Origin: Lachnospiraceae bacterium
Lineage (GTDB): Bacteria; Bacillota; Clostridia; Lachnospirales; Lachnospiraceae
Direction: 5' to 3'
Length of the DNA: 64,000 nt
Assembly: GCA_017476665.1 (NCBI GenBank)
Contig: JAFUZJ010000005.1
Coordinates: forward strand, 1 to 64,000
Shown here piece by piece: positions 1 through 10,000 of the stretch. A program made the translations under genes and the position numbers. The stretch's first letter is position 1. Each line of letters begins with the position of its first letter. Under the pieces are notes generated by a model. It ran no database searches and had not been told where the DNA came from. It saw only the letters and a program-made list of their open reading frames with translations.

Positions 1-137
1 GCCAAACCACAATGAATAAAGATTTAAGCCAGAAAAGCCACTTTAAGACAATTTGTCCTAAAGTGGCTTTTCATCATGATTTGGCAAAACTCAAATTTGT
101 CTGTTTTTCAAAGGACATCATCCCCTCTGTTCCGGTT
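1..137. repeat. 137-bp direct repeat, left copy
   Basis: This stretch matches 1272..1408 at a constant offset of 1,271 bp with about three mismatches (all after position 100). It contains the last ten codons of the toxN-like gene, its stop codon, and the 39-bp extended palindrome at 33..71. The left limit is unknown because the window begins inside the repeat. The two copies bracket the toxN unit, so homologous recombination between them would delete or duplicate it. Confidence 0.95.
33..71. promoter_or_regulatory. Element palindrome copy A (extended arms)
   Basis: The 25-bp core is at 40..64, with arms ACTTTA and TAAAGT around AGACAATTTGTCC. The arms extend outward as AAAAGCC and GGCTTTT, giving a 39-bp near-perfect inverted repeat with a T run on each strand. 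It lies just 3' of the toxN stop codon, so it may terminate transcription as well as act as an operator for a gene beyond the left edge. Five further copies are in this window, all inside the element. Confidence 0.8.
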
Positions 138-1040
138 CTTCTGCACTGAAGTGTGGCTTTTATCAACAATGCTGCTCTTCTCGGCAATCATATTTTTAAT
201 GTTGATCTTATCCTTTTTGGGCTTTCCTTTATTGTCCTTATCAGATTTTTCTTTTTCCTTGAGTTTGCTTTTTTCACTATCATCATGTTCTAAAACAACA
301 GGCTCAACCTCATAGTAATGACCTTCTGCCAGTTTTTCAGCAGTCTTTATTGCGTATTTGAGAGAAAATTCTTGAATAATTTCAGAATGTATCAATTTAC
401 CTTTTGAAGCTTTCGTATAACCAGAAAAAATCTTTACAAGAAATGGTTTCTTGAATGAAATAGAATCCTTTTCTTTCAGAACTTCTTTATCTTTAGGAGA
501 ATGTTGTTGGGTATGTTTTTCATTATATTTTTTACATACATCTTCCAACTTCGCAAAATTAACGCACCTTTTTCGTGCCTTGAAATTCACGTTATCCCTA
601 TACATTTTATATAACACATTCGCCTTATTGACAATATCATCTGAATGTTTTTGACACCAGTTAAGTTCGCTTTGGCACAATTTCTTATAGTGCTTAACTT
701 TTTCCGTATCATTCGGATTGATTTTCACGTCCACTTTTTGTAGCTGAGTTTCTTCAACTGGTATCATTAAATTAAAATTCAGTACAGCAATAAGTTTATT
801 CTTTTCATCATATATTTTGCTGAAATCTACTGATCCTTTCATTTCCTCATGCTTCTTTTGTTCAGCATGACTTAAAGGAACACAGTACTTTTGTTTGTCA
901 CACACAACAATGATTCCAACATACACTCTCGTTTCTTTTCCAATTTGAGGAGAAACCGAGCTAACTTTATCATCTTTGTTATGTAAGTCTCGCACGTACT
1001 TCATATCAACTCTATAAAGAGCTAAACGATCTTGCTTCAT
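108..1040 (-). CDS. toxN: ToxN/AbiQ-family type III toxin with C-terminal extension
   Basis: Probable endoribonuclease toxin of a type III toxin-antitoxin system, in which the antitoxin is an RNA. Residues 1 to about 170 follow the ToxN/AbiQ family: an N-terminal LYRVDMKYVRDL, the block VGIIVVCDKQKYCVPLSHAEQKKH (family catalytic Ser/Lys region) and LNFNLMIPV. The usual protein is about 170 aa. This one has 310 residues because of a Lys-rich extension ending in INIKNMIAE and then NRNRGDDVL, a tail shared with other element proteins. The start is ATG at 1040, eight bases after AAAGGAT; a longer reading frame would use TTG at 1085 inside a terminator hairpin. It is preceded by its own promoter, short RNA and terminator. 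Family assignment is by remembered similarity. Confidence 0.8.
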   Translation of the reverse strand: MKQDRLALYRVDMKYVRDLHNKDDKVSSVSPQIGKETRVYVGIIVVCDKQKYCVPLSHAEQKKHEEMKGSVDFSKIYDEKNKLIAVLNFNLMIPVEETQLQKVDVKINPNDTEKVKHYKKLCQSELNWCQKHSDDIVNKANVLYKMYRDNVNFKARKRCVNFAKLEDVCKKYNEKHTQQHSPKDKEVLKEKDSISFKKPFLVKIFSGYTKASKGKLIHSEIIQEFSLKYAIKTAEKLAEGHYYEVEPVVLEHDDSEKSKLKEKEKSDKDNKGKPKKDKINIKNMIAEKSSIVDKSHTSVQKNRNRGDDVL

Positions 1041-1055
1041 GATATTTATCCTTTC

Positions 1056-1160
1056 TGTAAAAAAAGGTTGAGTAACAATACCCAACCTTTTCTGTAGCTC
1101 CGCCCTTTCGAGTAGCTCTACGCTGTTATAAGTTCCACTTATCGGTAGGACTCACCGTAT
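1056..1160 (-). ncRNA. toxI: Candidate ToxI-like RNA antitoxin with terminator
   Basis: About 100 nt lie between a strong promoter and the toxN ribosome site. The RNA (minus strand) has a CGGT-7nt-ACCG hairpin, an ATAAG-5nt-CTTAT hairpin and two copies of GAGCTAC. It ends in a stem AAAAGGTTG/CAACCTTTT (1083..1091 with 1062..1070) followed by seven T residues, a classic intrinsic terminator. This promoter, RNA, terminator, toxin order is diagnostic of type III systems. The segment GGTGAGTCCTACC…TAAGTGGAACT resembles the ToxI repeat of Pectobacterium as I recall it, but only one clear repeat is seen. Confidence 0.65.
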
Positions 1161-1166
1161 GCGAAT

Positions 1167-1195
1167 ATAATACACTACACCTCTATCAATGTCAA
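1167..1195 (-). promoter_or_regulatory. Sigma-70-like promoter of the toxI-toxN unit
   Basis: On the minus strand, TTGACA (1190..1195) and TATTAT (1167..1172) are separated by exactly 17 bp. The predicted transcription start is near 1160, so the transcript begins with the candidate antitoxin RNA. Most transcripts should stop at the terminator before toxN. Confidence 0.8.
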
Positions 1196-1271
1196 GAAAA
1201 TTTTTCCGATTGTTCGTATCCAGTAAGCAAGGATATATAAAGCAGCTCATACGAGAGGACATAGCGAAGCA

Positions 1272-1408
1272 GCCAAACCACAATGAATAAAGATTTAAGC
1301 CAGAAAAGCCACTTTAAGACAATTTGTCCTAAAGTGGCTTTTCATCATGATTTGGCAAAACTCAAATTTGTCTATTTTTCAAAGGGCATCATCCCCTTTG
1401 TTCCGGTT
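1272..1408. repeat. 137-bp direct repeat, right copy
   Basis: Second copy of 1..137. It holds the last ten codons of the PBECR4-like gene (…NRNKGDDAL), the stop codon and another extended palindrome. The two genes share nothing upstream of this, so similarity begins abruptly inside coding sequence. That pattern indicates duplication or gene conversion of a 3'-end module. Confidence 0.95.
1304..1342. promoter_or_regulatory. Element palindrome copy B (extended arms)
   Basis: Identical to copy A: core at 1311..1335 with AAAAGCC/GGCTTTT outer arms. It lies 3' of the PBECR4-like gene and 5' of the toxI promoter. It can be read as a bidirectional terminator or an operator; both are inference. Confidence 0.8.
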
Positions 1409-2884
1409 ATGCTGCTGCGGGCGATCGGTTCTGTTTTTCTCATTCTCGGCAACTATTTTCTTCTTTGGATCTAAAATACCTTTTTGAAGATTAGGCAGAT
1501 TGCTCCGATCTATTTTTGCATACCGACTTGCCGCCGGTGGCACATTTACTGTACTTCTGTTATTATCACTGTTTATAGTTTCAGATTTTCTTTTTGGCTT
1601 TTTAGCTGCATCATTATTGGGATTTATATTTTTTTCTACAAAACTCTTAGCATTAGATAAAAGCTTCTTGCCATCCGTACCAAGCGACTGAAATGTCAAT
1701 TTAACCTCATCCATTACTGTATGTATTGCCTGTTGCAGATTATTCTTAAAATTATTCAACCATTCTGACAAAGGTATGGCAATCACTGAAGCAACTACAA
1801 TAGCACCGGTATTATCTACGCTCACCTGATTGATTGTCATTTGATTAATATTTATATTTCGTTCTGAAAGACCTTTTTTAATAATAGCTATTTCTTCTTC
1901 GAGCAACTCTTTTCGTTCCGTTTTTCCCTCTTTCTTTGCCCCTTCTAAAGCAGCATAAAGCTTATCATATAAAGCAAACAACCAATTAGGGGTTTTTGTC
2001 TCTACCAACTCCTCCAGTTCTTTCTTCGCTTTATTATAATTCTTTTCTGTCTCCGAATTATGGGAATTTACATACTCTTTTCTTGAAATTCTTAATTTTT
2101 CTGCTTGTTTATCAACAGAAACAAACATTTCTTTTGTCTTTGGATCGGGTTTATTTGCTTCTATTTTTTGATACTTGGCAATTTCATCTGGCGCTGCTTT
2201 GATAAGGTCAACTTTTATACCGGTTGCCCTGTCAAGTTCAGAAAGTGTTAAAATAACATATCTTTCCAACGGCTTGTCATTATTATGTTCACATCGGGTA
2301 TAATCAAGATTGGACGGGAAGCCACTAACGGGTGCAAAAAAATTATCAAGATTATTACTGCCTTCTTTTATCATGAAAATAAGTGCTTTTTCATCGGGAT
2401 CTTTCTTGTTTTGCGTACACGAAAAACTAATCATCAGATCAGCACATATTTCAGAACGGTTTGGTCTGTTATCTTTATAAACATCCCTTTCCCATTTATA
2501 TACATCAATATTAGTACTATTACTATTATGTAAATAGTCATACAAATTAGCGATAGTATCCCACCTATCTTCTAGGAAATATTCAATTCCATTACGAATT
2601 GTTTCCGATAGCGGATTGGAAAAGTCTGCACTTTGTCTTATATCAAACTCTGTTATGGTTCTATTACAAACTTTCTGATAAAATTGCGTTGGACTAATTC
2701 TTTCTGTATATTGTGGTAAATCAGTGATTTTTTCTTTTACAGCACCAATAAAATGTCTGAAATTTTCTCTTGGAAAGGACAATACAACTTTTTCTATTCC
2801 CTTGGAATGACCCAATTCCAATTCAAAAACAACGTCCTTGCGTAATTTTGTATATGTTGTTGCGCATTTGTAAAGTTTAGGCAT
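1379..2884 (-). CDS. PBECR4-like putative nuclease/toxin with coiled coil and shared tail
   Basis: A 501-aa protein. Residues about 25–235 resemble PBECR4 (phage-encoded barnase/EndoU/ColicinE5-D/RelE-like) domains: FPRENFRHFIGAVKEKI, FYQKVCNRTI, then a CADLMISFSC…ALIFMIKE β-rich core and RYVILTLSEL. That assignment is from memory and moderate. Residues about 240–350 are charged and helical (probable coiled coil). A hydrophobic patch IVVASVIAIPLSEWL follows near 375. The extreme C terminus NRNKGDDAL matches the ToxN tail. The ATG at 2884 follows AAGGAT. Upstream lie a promoter, a structured leader RNA and a hairpin, copying the toxN layout, so it may be a second toxin controlled by RNA. Confidence 0.55.
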   Translation of the reverse strand: MPKLYKCATTYTKLRKDVVFELELGHSKGIEKVVLSFPRENFRHFIGAVKEKITDLPQYTERISPTQFYQKVCNRTITEFDIRQSADFSNPLSETIRNGIEYFLEDRWDTIANLYDYLHNSNSTNIDVYKWERDVYKDNRPNRSEICADLMISFSCTQNKKDPDEKALIFMIKEGSNNLDNFFAPVSGFPSNLDYTRCEHNNDKPLERYVILTLSELDRATGIKVDLIKAAPDEIAKYQKIEANKPDPKTKEMFVSVDKQAEKLRISRKEYVNSHNSETEKNYNKAKKELEELVETKTPNWLFALYDKLYAALEGAKKEGKTERKELLEEEIAIIKKGLSERNININQMTINQVSVDNTGAIVVASVIAIPLSEWLNNFKNNLQQAIHTVMDEVKLTFQSLGTDGKKLLSNAKSFVEKNINPNNDAAKKPKRKSETINSDNNRSTVNVPPAASRYAKIDRSNLPNLQKGILDPKKKIVAENEKNRTDRPQQHNRNKGDDAL

Positions 2885-2897
2885 AAAAATCCTTATA

Positions 2898-3064
2898 CAA
2901 AGTATGGTCTCTCTTTCGAGAGACCATACGATCTACATACAGTTTCAGCAGGGATAGCAACTAGTGTCACTATCAATAACGACTCCACGCACACGGCCTG
3001 CTAACACATGCGCTTCAGCGCCGACAACTTCCATGTCCCCACGAAAGCCCTTGCCTCCTCGGCT
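2898..3064 (-). ncRNA. Structured leader RNA, possible RNA antitoxin of the PBECR4-like gene
   Basis: About 165 nt between a promoter and the gene start, with no convincing reading frame. The minus strand shows hairpins GCGCT-GA-AGCGC, a nested GATAG…CTATC structure around AGTGACACT, and two diverged segments 70 nt apart sharing GCTGAA…ATGT…AG. It ends in a perfect 12-bp stem GTATGGTCTCTC/GAGAGACCATAC (2902..2929) with a TTTC/GAAA loop and a short T run, just before the ribosome site. The function is inferred from the parallel with the toxN locus. Confidence 0.45.
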
Positions 3065-3070
3065 ATGCTC

Positions 3071-3099
3071 ATAATAGCATACTTCAATACTAAACGCAA
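3071..3099 (-). promoter_or_regulatory. Promoter of the PBECR4-like leader RNA
   Basis: TTGCGT (3094..3099) and TATTAT (3071..3076) on the minus strand are separated by 17 bp. The predicted start is near 3064. The -10 hexamer is the same as that of the toxI promoter. Confidence 0.65.
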
Positions 3100-3226
3100 G
3101 CATTATTTATCATATTTCAACAGTTATTTTTTACCACTCTATTTTGCCCCACAATCCATTTTATCCCTTTTTCACCCAATTCTACCACTTTTTCATTTTC
3201 GCCCGTCTATGAGCCTGCTAGCCACG

Positions 3227-3250
3227 AAAAAAGGGCGGCAGGAGCCGCCC
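3227..3250 (-). terminator. Intrinsic terminator after the 3267..4016 gene
   Basis: On the minus strand a perfect 7-bp GC stem GGGCGGC/GCCGCCC with a 4-nt loop is followed by TTTTTT. It closes the operon that ends at 3267 and separates it from the toxin units. Between it and the promoter at 3099 nothing else is recognisable. Confidence 0.85.
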
Positions 3251-3266
3251 AAACATGTTAAACTGC

Positions 3267-4016
3267 TCAAATTATGTTTCGCTGTTCCATCTCTACGGGC
3301 GATAAAGCCCTGTCCGGTGTGTCACCGGACAAACCAAGCCGCCGCCTGTTGTCCTCGATCATAGACTTGATATTGACCTTTTGGGGATCTTTAGGTGCAG
3401 AGTTACCTATGATACCGTCTATTGCGTTATAATTCCCCTCCTCCAGTTCCTCAGCATTTGCAAGATAGTTATATGCTGCTATGCCTGCTTTATACTCGGT
3501 CAATCGTGCAAGCAGATATTGTGCCTGTTTCTGCTCAGCTTCCATTTCCTGTAAAGTAAGTGCCTGAAGATACTCGGACAACAATTCAGTATTCCCATTC
3601 TGTATGTCCTGTGTCATTTCAGCAATATGAGCTTCCTTATCCGGGAACATAGCATCATACTCGTCCCCGTCTATGCTGCGCTCCAGTTCATCTATATCCT
3701 CTGCTATTTTCAGGGGATCAGCATTGAAAACAGGCTTTACGGCATCTATATCTGCAAAATAGCCATTATCCGCCAGCCAACTATCAACAAATTCAAGTGC
3801 GGTACCCGGATCATCAGCATCATTATAGATAGTCTTTTGCACATTATTTTCTTTACATGATATATCATAGCTTTCCTGATCCGGATTTATGTTGATATAA
3901 ATTTCCATATTCCGGCTCACAATATCTCTTTTCCACGCAACTACATTACTGTCCGCATCCTGCCGGAAAGGCATAAAACCATGTTCCATAAATAGCCCTT
4001 TTTCATCTTCAACCAT
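3267..4016 (-). CDS. Hypothetical element protein with shared C-terminal motif
   Basis: A 249-aa acidic, soluble-looking protein that I do not recognise. The N-terminal third (VVAWKRDIVSRNMEIYININPDQESYDI) looks like a small β-rich domain. The middle is helical and Glu-rich (EMEAEQKQAQYLLARLTEY). Near residue 214 it has VNIKSMIEDN, the motif found near the C termini of the ToxN, PcfB-like and repeat proteins, and it ends EQRNII. The start is ATG at 4016, six bases after AAGGTG. A GTG at 4025 is inside that ribosome site and is unlikely. It is the last gene of the helicase operon and is followed by a strong terminator. Confidence 0.7.
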   Translation of the reverse strand: MVEDEKGLFMEHGFMPFRQDADSNVVAWKRDIVSRNMEIYININPDQESYDISCKENNVQKTIYNDADDPGTALEFVDSWLADNGYFADIDAVKPVFNADPLKIAEDIDELERSIDGDEYDAMFPDKEAHIAEMTQDIQNGNTELLSEYLQALTLQEMEAEQKQAQYLLARLTEYKAGIAAYNYLANAEELEEGNYNAIDGIIGNSAPKDPQKVNIKSMIEDNRRRLGLSGDTPDRALSPVEMEQRNII

Positions 4017-4063
4017 ATTTCTCACCTTTCATTATAGAGGAGCTGTCATAGCCTCTCATATTT

Positions 4064-7000
4064 TCAAATGACTTCTTTGCTCTTAGTATGCGTTTTATCT
4101 GGAATCGGTGTTGCACTAGTCCCATCATTAGTTTTATCAGAAGCCAGAGAATTAATGTGAACTTTCTCATTTCGGGCAATTTTATCGCGTTCCGGGCTTT
4201 TTTCGTTACTTTGCAAAGCCCGCTCCCCTGCAGCATGAATAATAAGTTCTCCTGCCGGTATAGCATCGTTTTCAATCTGACTGGTATTAACGATTGTACT
4301 TCCCGGAAGCATATCTGTTACATAAGTCTCCGCAGCTTCTTTATTGGGACACTCAATATAAGACATTTTGGACTCTCCGATTGGATTTTTGAAAACAACC
4401 GCAAAGATTGTAGAATTATTCTGTGGATCCTTGGTTCTGACATCTTTCTCAGTCTGCTCACAAGACTCTGTATTGATCGTATTCTGCTCATCCGTAACAA
4501 CAATCGGTGTTTCTTTCTCATCCATCTTTAATAGGGCATCAACCTCTGACAACCGCTGCTGTTTCTCTGAGAGTTCGGCTGCTTTCGGAAAGGGTTTCAT
4601 GACTTCAATCTTTGCAATTTCAAGCTGCTTTTCTGTTTCCTGCACCCTTTGTTCAATATGCTCAAGATTTTTTTCCAAGGCTTCCAACACATTATTTATT
4701 TTTATGACCGTACCAAAAGCATCATGTCCTACATCATTGACGTAATGGGCTGTCTCGCCTACCAATTTAAGATCAAACTTCTTGAACATAAGATCGAATT
4801 TCATACATACATCAAAACCACAATAAGATCCTATCTTCTCATAATCTCCCATGAATTTTGCATTGTTCCGGATTGTATTATGCAAGGTTTCTGCACCCTC
4901 TTTCTTGTCCGTATAAGTACGGTTTCCGAGAGTAATTGAAAAGCTGTCCTTATCCGCCGGTTTATGCGAATTGTAAGTGCCTATATCCGCCTTATATCCC
5001 TTAACAAGTTCCTTATCGTGTGAAATCTGCGCCGGAAAATTCTTCGCAATATTATCCTGCAAGGAATAAATCTGATTTGTATAGGCCGATTTTGCAACAC
5101 GAAGCTTCTGCACTTCGACCTCCAGTGTCATCTTTTCCGCAATCAAAGGATTATCCGAAGCAAGCGCTTTTACTTCTGCATATTTCAAAGTAGCATCGTC
5201 CACATCTTCATGTGACCGCACTGGAGATTTAGAAGTCATAATCTGACTGATGAAAGCCTGTTTCTTCTCAATTGTCTGCCAATTGTACGTATCGAAAGTG
5301 CCTTTTGTGATATACCGGAAGATCTTCACCTTTGGATTTTGGTTGCCCCGGCGTAAGATCCTGCCCTCCTGCTGTTCAAGATCGGAGGGACGCCAAGGTA
5401 CATCAAGATGATGTAAAGCAATCAAGCGATCCTGCACATTCGTTCCTGCGCCCATTTTCTGAGTAGAGCCAATCAGAAAACGCACTTTACCAATGCGTAC
5501 TTTACCAAATAGTTCATCTTTCTTTTTGTCCGCATTTTTACCGCTGTCTGCATCATGTATAAAAGCTATTTCATTTTCCGGGACACCCTTGTCCATGAGT
5601 TTTTTCTTAAGATCCTCATAAACATTGAAGCTTCCCTCAACCTCTCTCTTTCCTCCGGGAGTACCAAGGTCACAGAAAATGAGCTGTGTTGACTTTTCTT
5701 TCATCGTGTCCTTATAAATTTGAAAGGCCCTTTTTACACAAGCCGCCGCTTTTGAATCCGGATTATCCGGAAGCACGTCACTATATAACCGCTGATCGAG
5801 AGCCATTTTCCTGCCATCATTCGTTATTTTCAGCATATTATCAATTGAAGCGTCAACACTCCCATTCCGGATTTTGTCCGCACGCTCCCCAATAGATTTA
5901 ATGATTGCATCCTGCTCTGGACTTTTCTCCAGGATCACATTTTCGTATTCCACATCCGGGACCGGCAGATCAAGCATATCCGCCGTCCTTATGTCTGCTG
6001 CTTCCTTAAATGCCGAAATTAGTTCCGGCAGATTAAAGAATTTAGCAAATCTTGTTTTTGCACGATAGTTAGTCCCCTCCGGAGATACTTCCATCGCAGT
6101 GGTTGTTTCACCGAAACTGGAAGCCCATTTGTCAAATGATGTAAGTCCCATTTCCTTTAGCTTTGCATTCTGTAGATAACGCATATTGGTGTATAGTTCT
6201 GTCATACTATTAGAAATAGGTGTGCCCGAAGCAAAAGTAATACCCTTGCCGCCGGTGATTTCATCCATATAACGGCATTTCATAAGCATATCCGTGGACT
6301 TTTGCGCATCCGAAGTCTGTACCCCAGCTACCCTGCTCATTTTAGTCGGCATATAAAGATTTTTGTAATAATGGCTTTCATCTACAAATAGCCTGTCAAC
6401 GCCCAACTGCTCAAATGTAACTACATCGTCCTTGTCCTTACTTTCCAGTAAATCTTTTAATTTCTCTTTCTGCCGCTTAACAAATCCTTCTATTTCTTTT
6501 ACAGAATGCCGATCTTCCTTTTCATTCAGGGACTCCCTTGCCATTGTTGCTTCATCGATTTCAGTCTGTATAAAATCCGCCTTCTTTTCATACGACATAG
6601 GAATTTTTTCAAATTGAGTATGCCCTATGATAACAGCATCATAATCACCCGTCGCAATCCGGGAACAGAATTTTCTTCTATTTTCTGTAGAAAAATCATC
6701 TTTTGTCGCCACAAGAATATTTGCATTAGGGTAGAGTGTTCTAAAATCAGAACCCCATTGTTCCGTAAGATGATTTGGAACAACAAACATTGACTTCTTG
6801 CAAAGCCCCAGACGCTTACTCTCCATCGCACCGGCAATCATCGTAAACGTCTTACCGGCACCCACCGTATGAGCAAGCAAAGTATTATCACCGTATAAGA
6901 TCCGGGCAACACCATTCTTTTGATGCTCCTTTAATTGGATCTGCGGGTTAGATCCGGGCAGCTTTAGATGTTCACCGTTGTACTCTCTTGGTCGTGTGGA

Positions 7001-10000
7001 ATTGAATATCACATTATACTTATTCACAAGAGTTTCTCTACGCTCCGGATCGGCAAATATCCATGAACGAAAGGCTTCCTTTAATGTGTCCTGCTTCTGC
7101 TGTGCTACAATGGTTTCTTCCTTGTTGATTTTACGTGTCTGCCGCCCAGCAGCATCATAAAATGTATCATACACCTCTGACGACTTCAGATTTAAGGAAT
7201 CCTCCAAAATCTGATAGGCATTCCTTCTAGGTGTTCCAAACACATTATTGATTTTCACATTATTTCTATCCTTGGTCTTACCTTCAATCCACCACGCAGA
7301 CGTTACATCAGTATATTTGCAGTCAATCGTACCACTATTGAGCTCATAATTGGGTGTACCTAGTATTTCATGCATAAAATCCTTAATATACTGGGGATCA
7401 ATCCATGTTGTGCCAAGCCGTACATCTATATCCCCGGCAGAAAGTTCCGCGGGCTGAACTGCTTCCAACGCGGTAACGTTAATCTGGAACTCCGGATTTT
7501 GTTCCGCATAGCTTTTTGCCACGGCAAGCTTGTTGCGCACATTCCCGGATAGGTACTCGTCAGAAGTTTCAAAACGGTCAGTGAGAGGATTTCTAAATAT
7601 TACTCCCTGTAAATCCTGCACGACTTCCTCTACCGGCTTATGGCAGAGCTTTGACATATAATCAAGATCAACGGCAGCCTTTTCGTTAATGGAAACTGTC
7701 AAGGCTTCACTTGCAGATTCCACACTTGTAACAACCTCAGCCCTTTGTATCGTACGTTTTGTGAAAATATCTGCTTTTCTTTCAAAATTACCGTTTTCAT
7801 CAAATACTTCCAAAGAACGAATTAAGCTAGAGCTGTTATCTTTAGAAAATAGTTTTTTATTTTTTTCACTGTCAATGCGACCATATTGCGCCACAAACGC
7901 ATCATACGCATCACTTAATTTTAATTGCTGTTCCTCAATCTCCAGATCGCCTGCATCGGTAAGCTGAATATTAAGAAGATCCTGCGTCATGTCACGGATC
8001 GCCACCATACCCTTGATACGTTCCTCCTCATTACCTTTCAACTTTTGAGGGATAAGGGCTGCATCTTCACGATAGTACACCTTATCATTCTTCAATACAA
8101 AGGAATAATTCTTATCTTCCGGCGACGGTAAAAGGACTTCTTCCTGCGTCTGTGTCTTTTCCTCACGTTTCACCGCTGCAACATACTGTCCCCTGACACC
8201 AGAAAGCGCATTGTTATACTGCTCCTTAAATGGTCTGTCCGTATCTGCCACACAGGAACTTTCCAAACCAAATTGACCGGAAACCATTTCCATGTGTCCA
8301 ACAATCTGCTCCGGGTGATCTATAAAATACTGGTTTATGGAAATGCCTTTATCATCCAGTCCTAAATGCACCCAGTCCGGTTCAACATCTGCTACACTAT
8401 CTCTTTTTTGTAAGAACAAGATGTCCGTGGTGACTTCTGTACCTGCATTATCCTTGAAAGCGCCGTCTTTGCCGCCCGGAAGTCTGACCGCGCCTAAAAG
8501 TTCTGCTCTCTGCGCAATGTACTTCCTTACTTTAGGATCTTCCTTATCCATAGTTCCCTTGCTTGTAACAAAGGCAATTACGCCGCCCGGACGCACCTTA
8601 TCCAACGTCTTTGCAAAGAAATAATCATGCAGCATAAAACGCTGTTTACTATAATCCTTGTCAAATGGCACATAACTATCAAATGGCACGTTACCGACAG
8701 CTACATCAAAAGTATTGTTGCCAAAATTAGTGTCTTGATAGCCACTGATCTGAATTTGAGCATCCGGATAAAGCAGCTTGGCAATCCTGCCAGATATGGA
8801 ATCCAGTTCCACACCATATAGCTTAGAATCCCGCATCTTCTCCGGGAGCATACCAAAGAAGTTTCCAACACCCATAGCCGGTTCAAGGATATTGCCCTTT
8901 TCAAAACCCATACGGTCTAAAGTGTTATAAATACCGTTAATAATCTCCGGACTTGTATAAAATGCATCTCTTGTTGTGCTTCTTGCTGCTGCATATTCCT
9001 CCGGCGTAAGCAGATCCTTTAACTCATTGTACTCTTTACTCCAGTTCGGCTTGCGATCATCAAAAGCGACAGAAAGACCTCCCCATCCAATATATTGTGA
9101 TAATATCTGTTGTTCTTCCGGTGTGGCAGCCCTGTCCTCGTCCTCGATCTTCCGTAAGGTCTTGATAGCGTCTACATTCCTGCGAAATTTCTCTTTTGCA
9201 CCGCCTTTGCCAAGGTCATAATCAGTGATATGGAAGTTTGCAGAAACATCATTCCTGCCAATCAAAGAACGATAACCGGCATTTTCGTCCTCTAACAATT
9301 CAATCTGTTCAGATACCGACCTTTGTTCTACCTTGGGTGCTTCCAGTTCCGGATCATCAGCCACAGAAAAAGCAGCGGTCAATTCTTTCTCCGCTGCTTC
9401 CACGCTCTCAACCTGTTCCGCCACTGTAGGGAAAAGGCTCAACTGTTCATATTTTGAATCTTTACTTACACGTAAATCATTTCCTCCAGAACGGTCCGAT
9501 CCGCTTCCTGCTCTATTGCTGTCAGTCGCTGAACGTACTCCATCCAGTTCGTTTCCTGAAGTTCTCGATTCACGCCCTCGGCTTTCTTCATCTGCTCTAT
9601 AATCACTTCTTTCCTCTCCATCGCCTGTTGGTCTATCGTCACCAGATGTTCCGCTAAATCCCCCGTCATCAGGTATGTCTCGTATGTTCCAGGCTTGTGT
9701 TTCTTCAGAAATTTCTCCCTCAACAGCCCAAACTTCGAGAGTTGATCCAGCCCCTCCGGAGCTTCTTTCACTTTCAGCTTCGGAATCATGTAATCCCCGT
9801 TCTGTTCGTACTTGATCTCCATTATCCTCTCCCCTTTCTGTATTAGCTTCTGCTCTATTATACTCTGTTTCAGTCTTATTTTCAATTTGATATTGCTTCT
9901 CATACCGCATAACCGACTTCTCAATACCGATTAGAACCGGCTTTGATAAACTTGATGCAGCTGCACCCAGTTCACCTAAAGTATCCATCGTATTAAACAT

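Noticed and set aside
9466-9924. A 152-codon frame on the minus strand inside the helicase gene
   Set aside because: It lies in the low-complexity linker of the methylase/helicase in another frame and has no ribosome site or family match; a shadow of the real gene.
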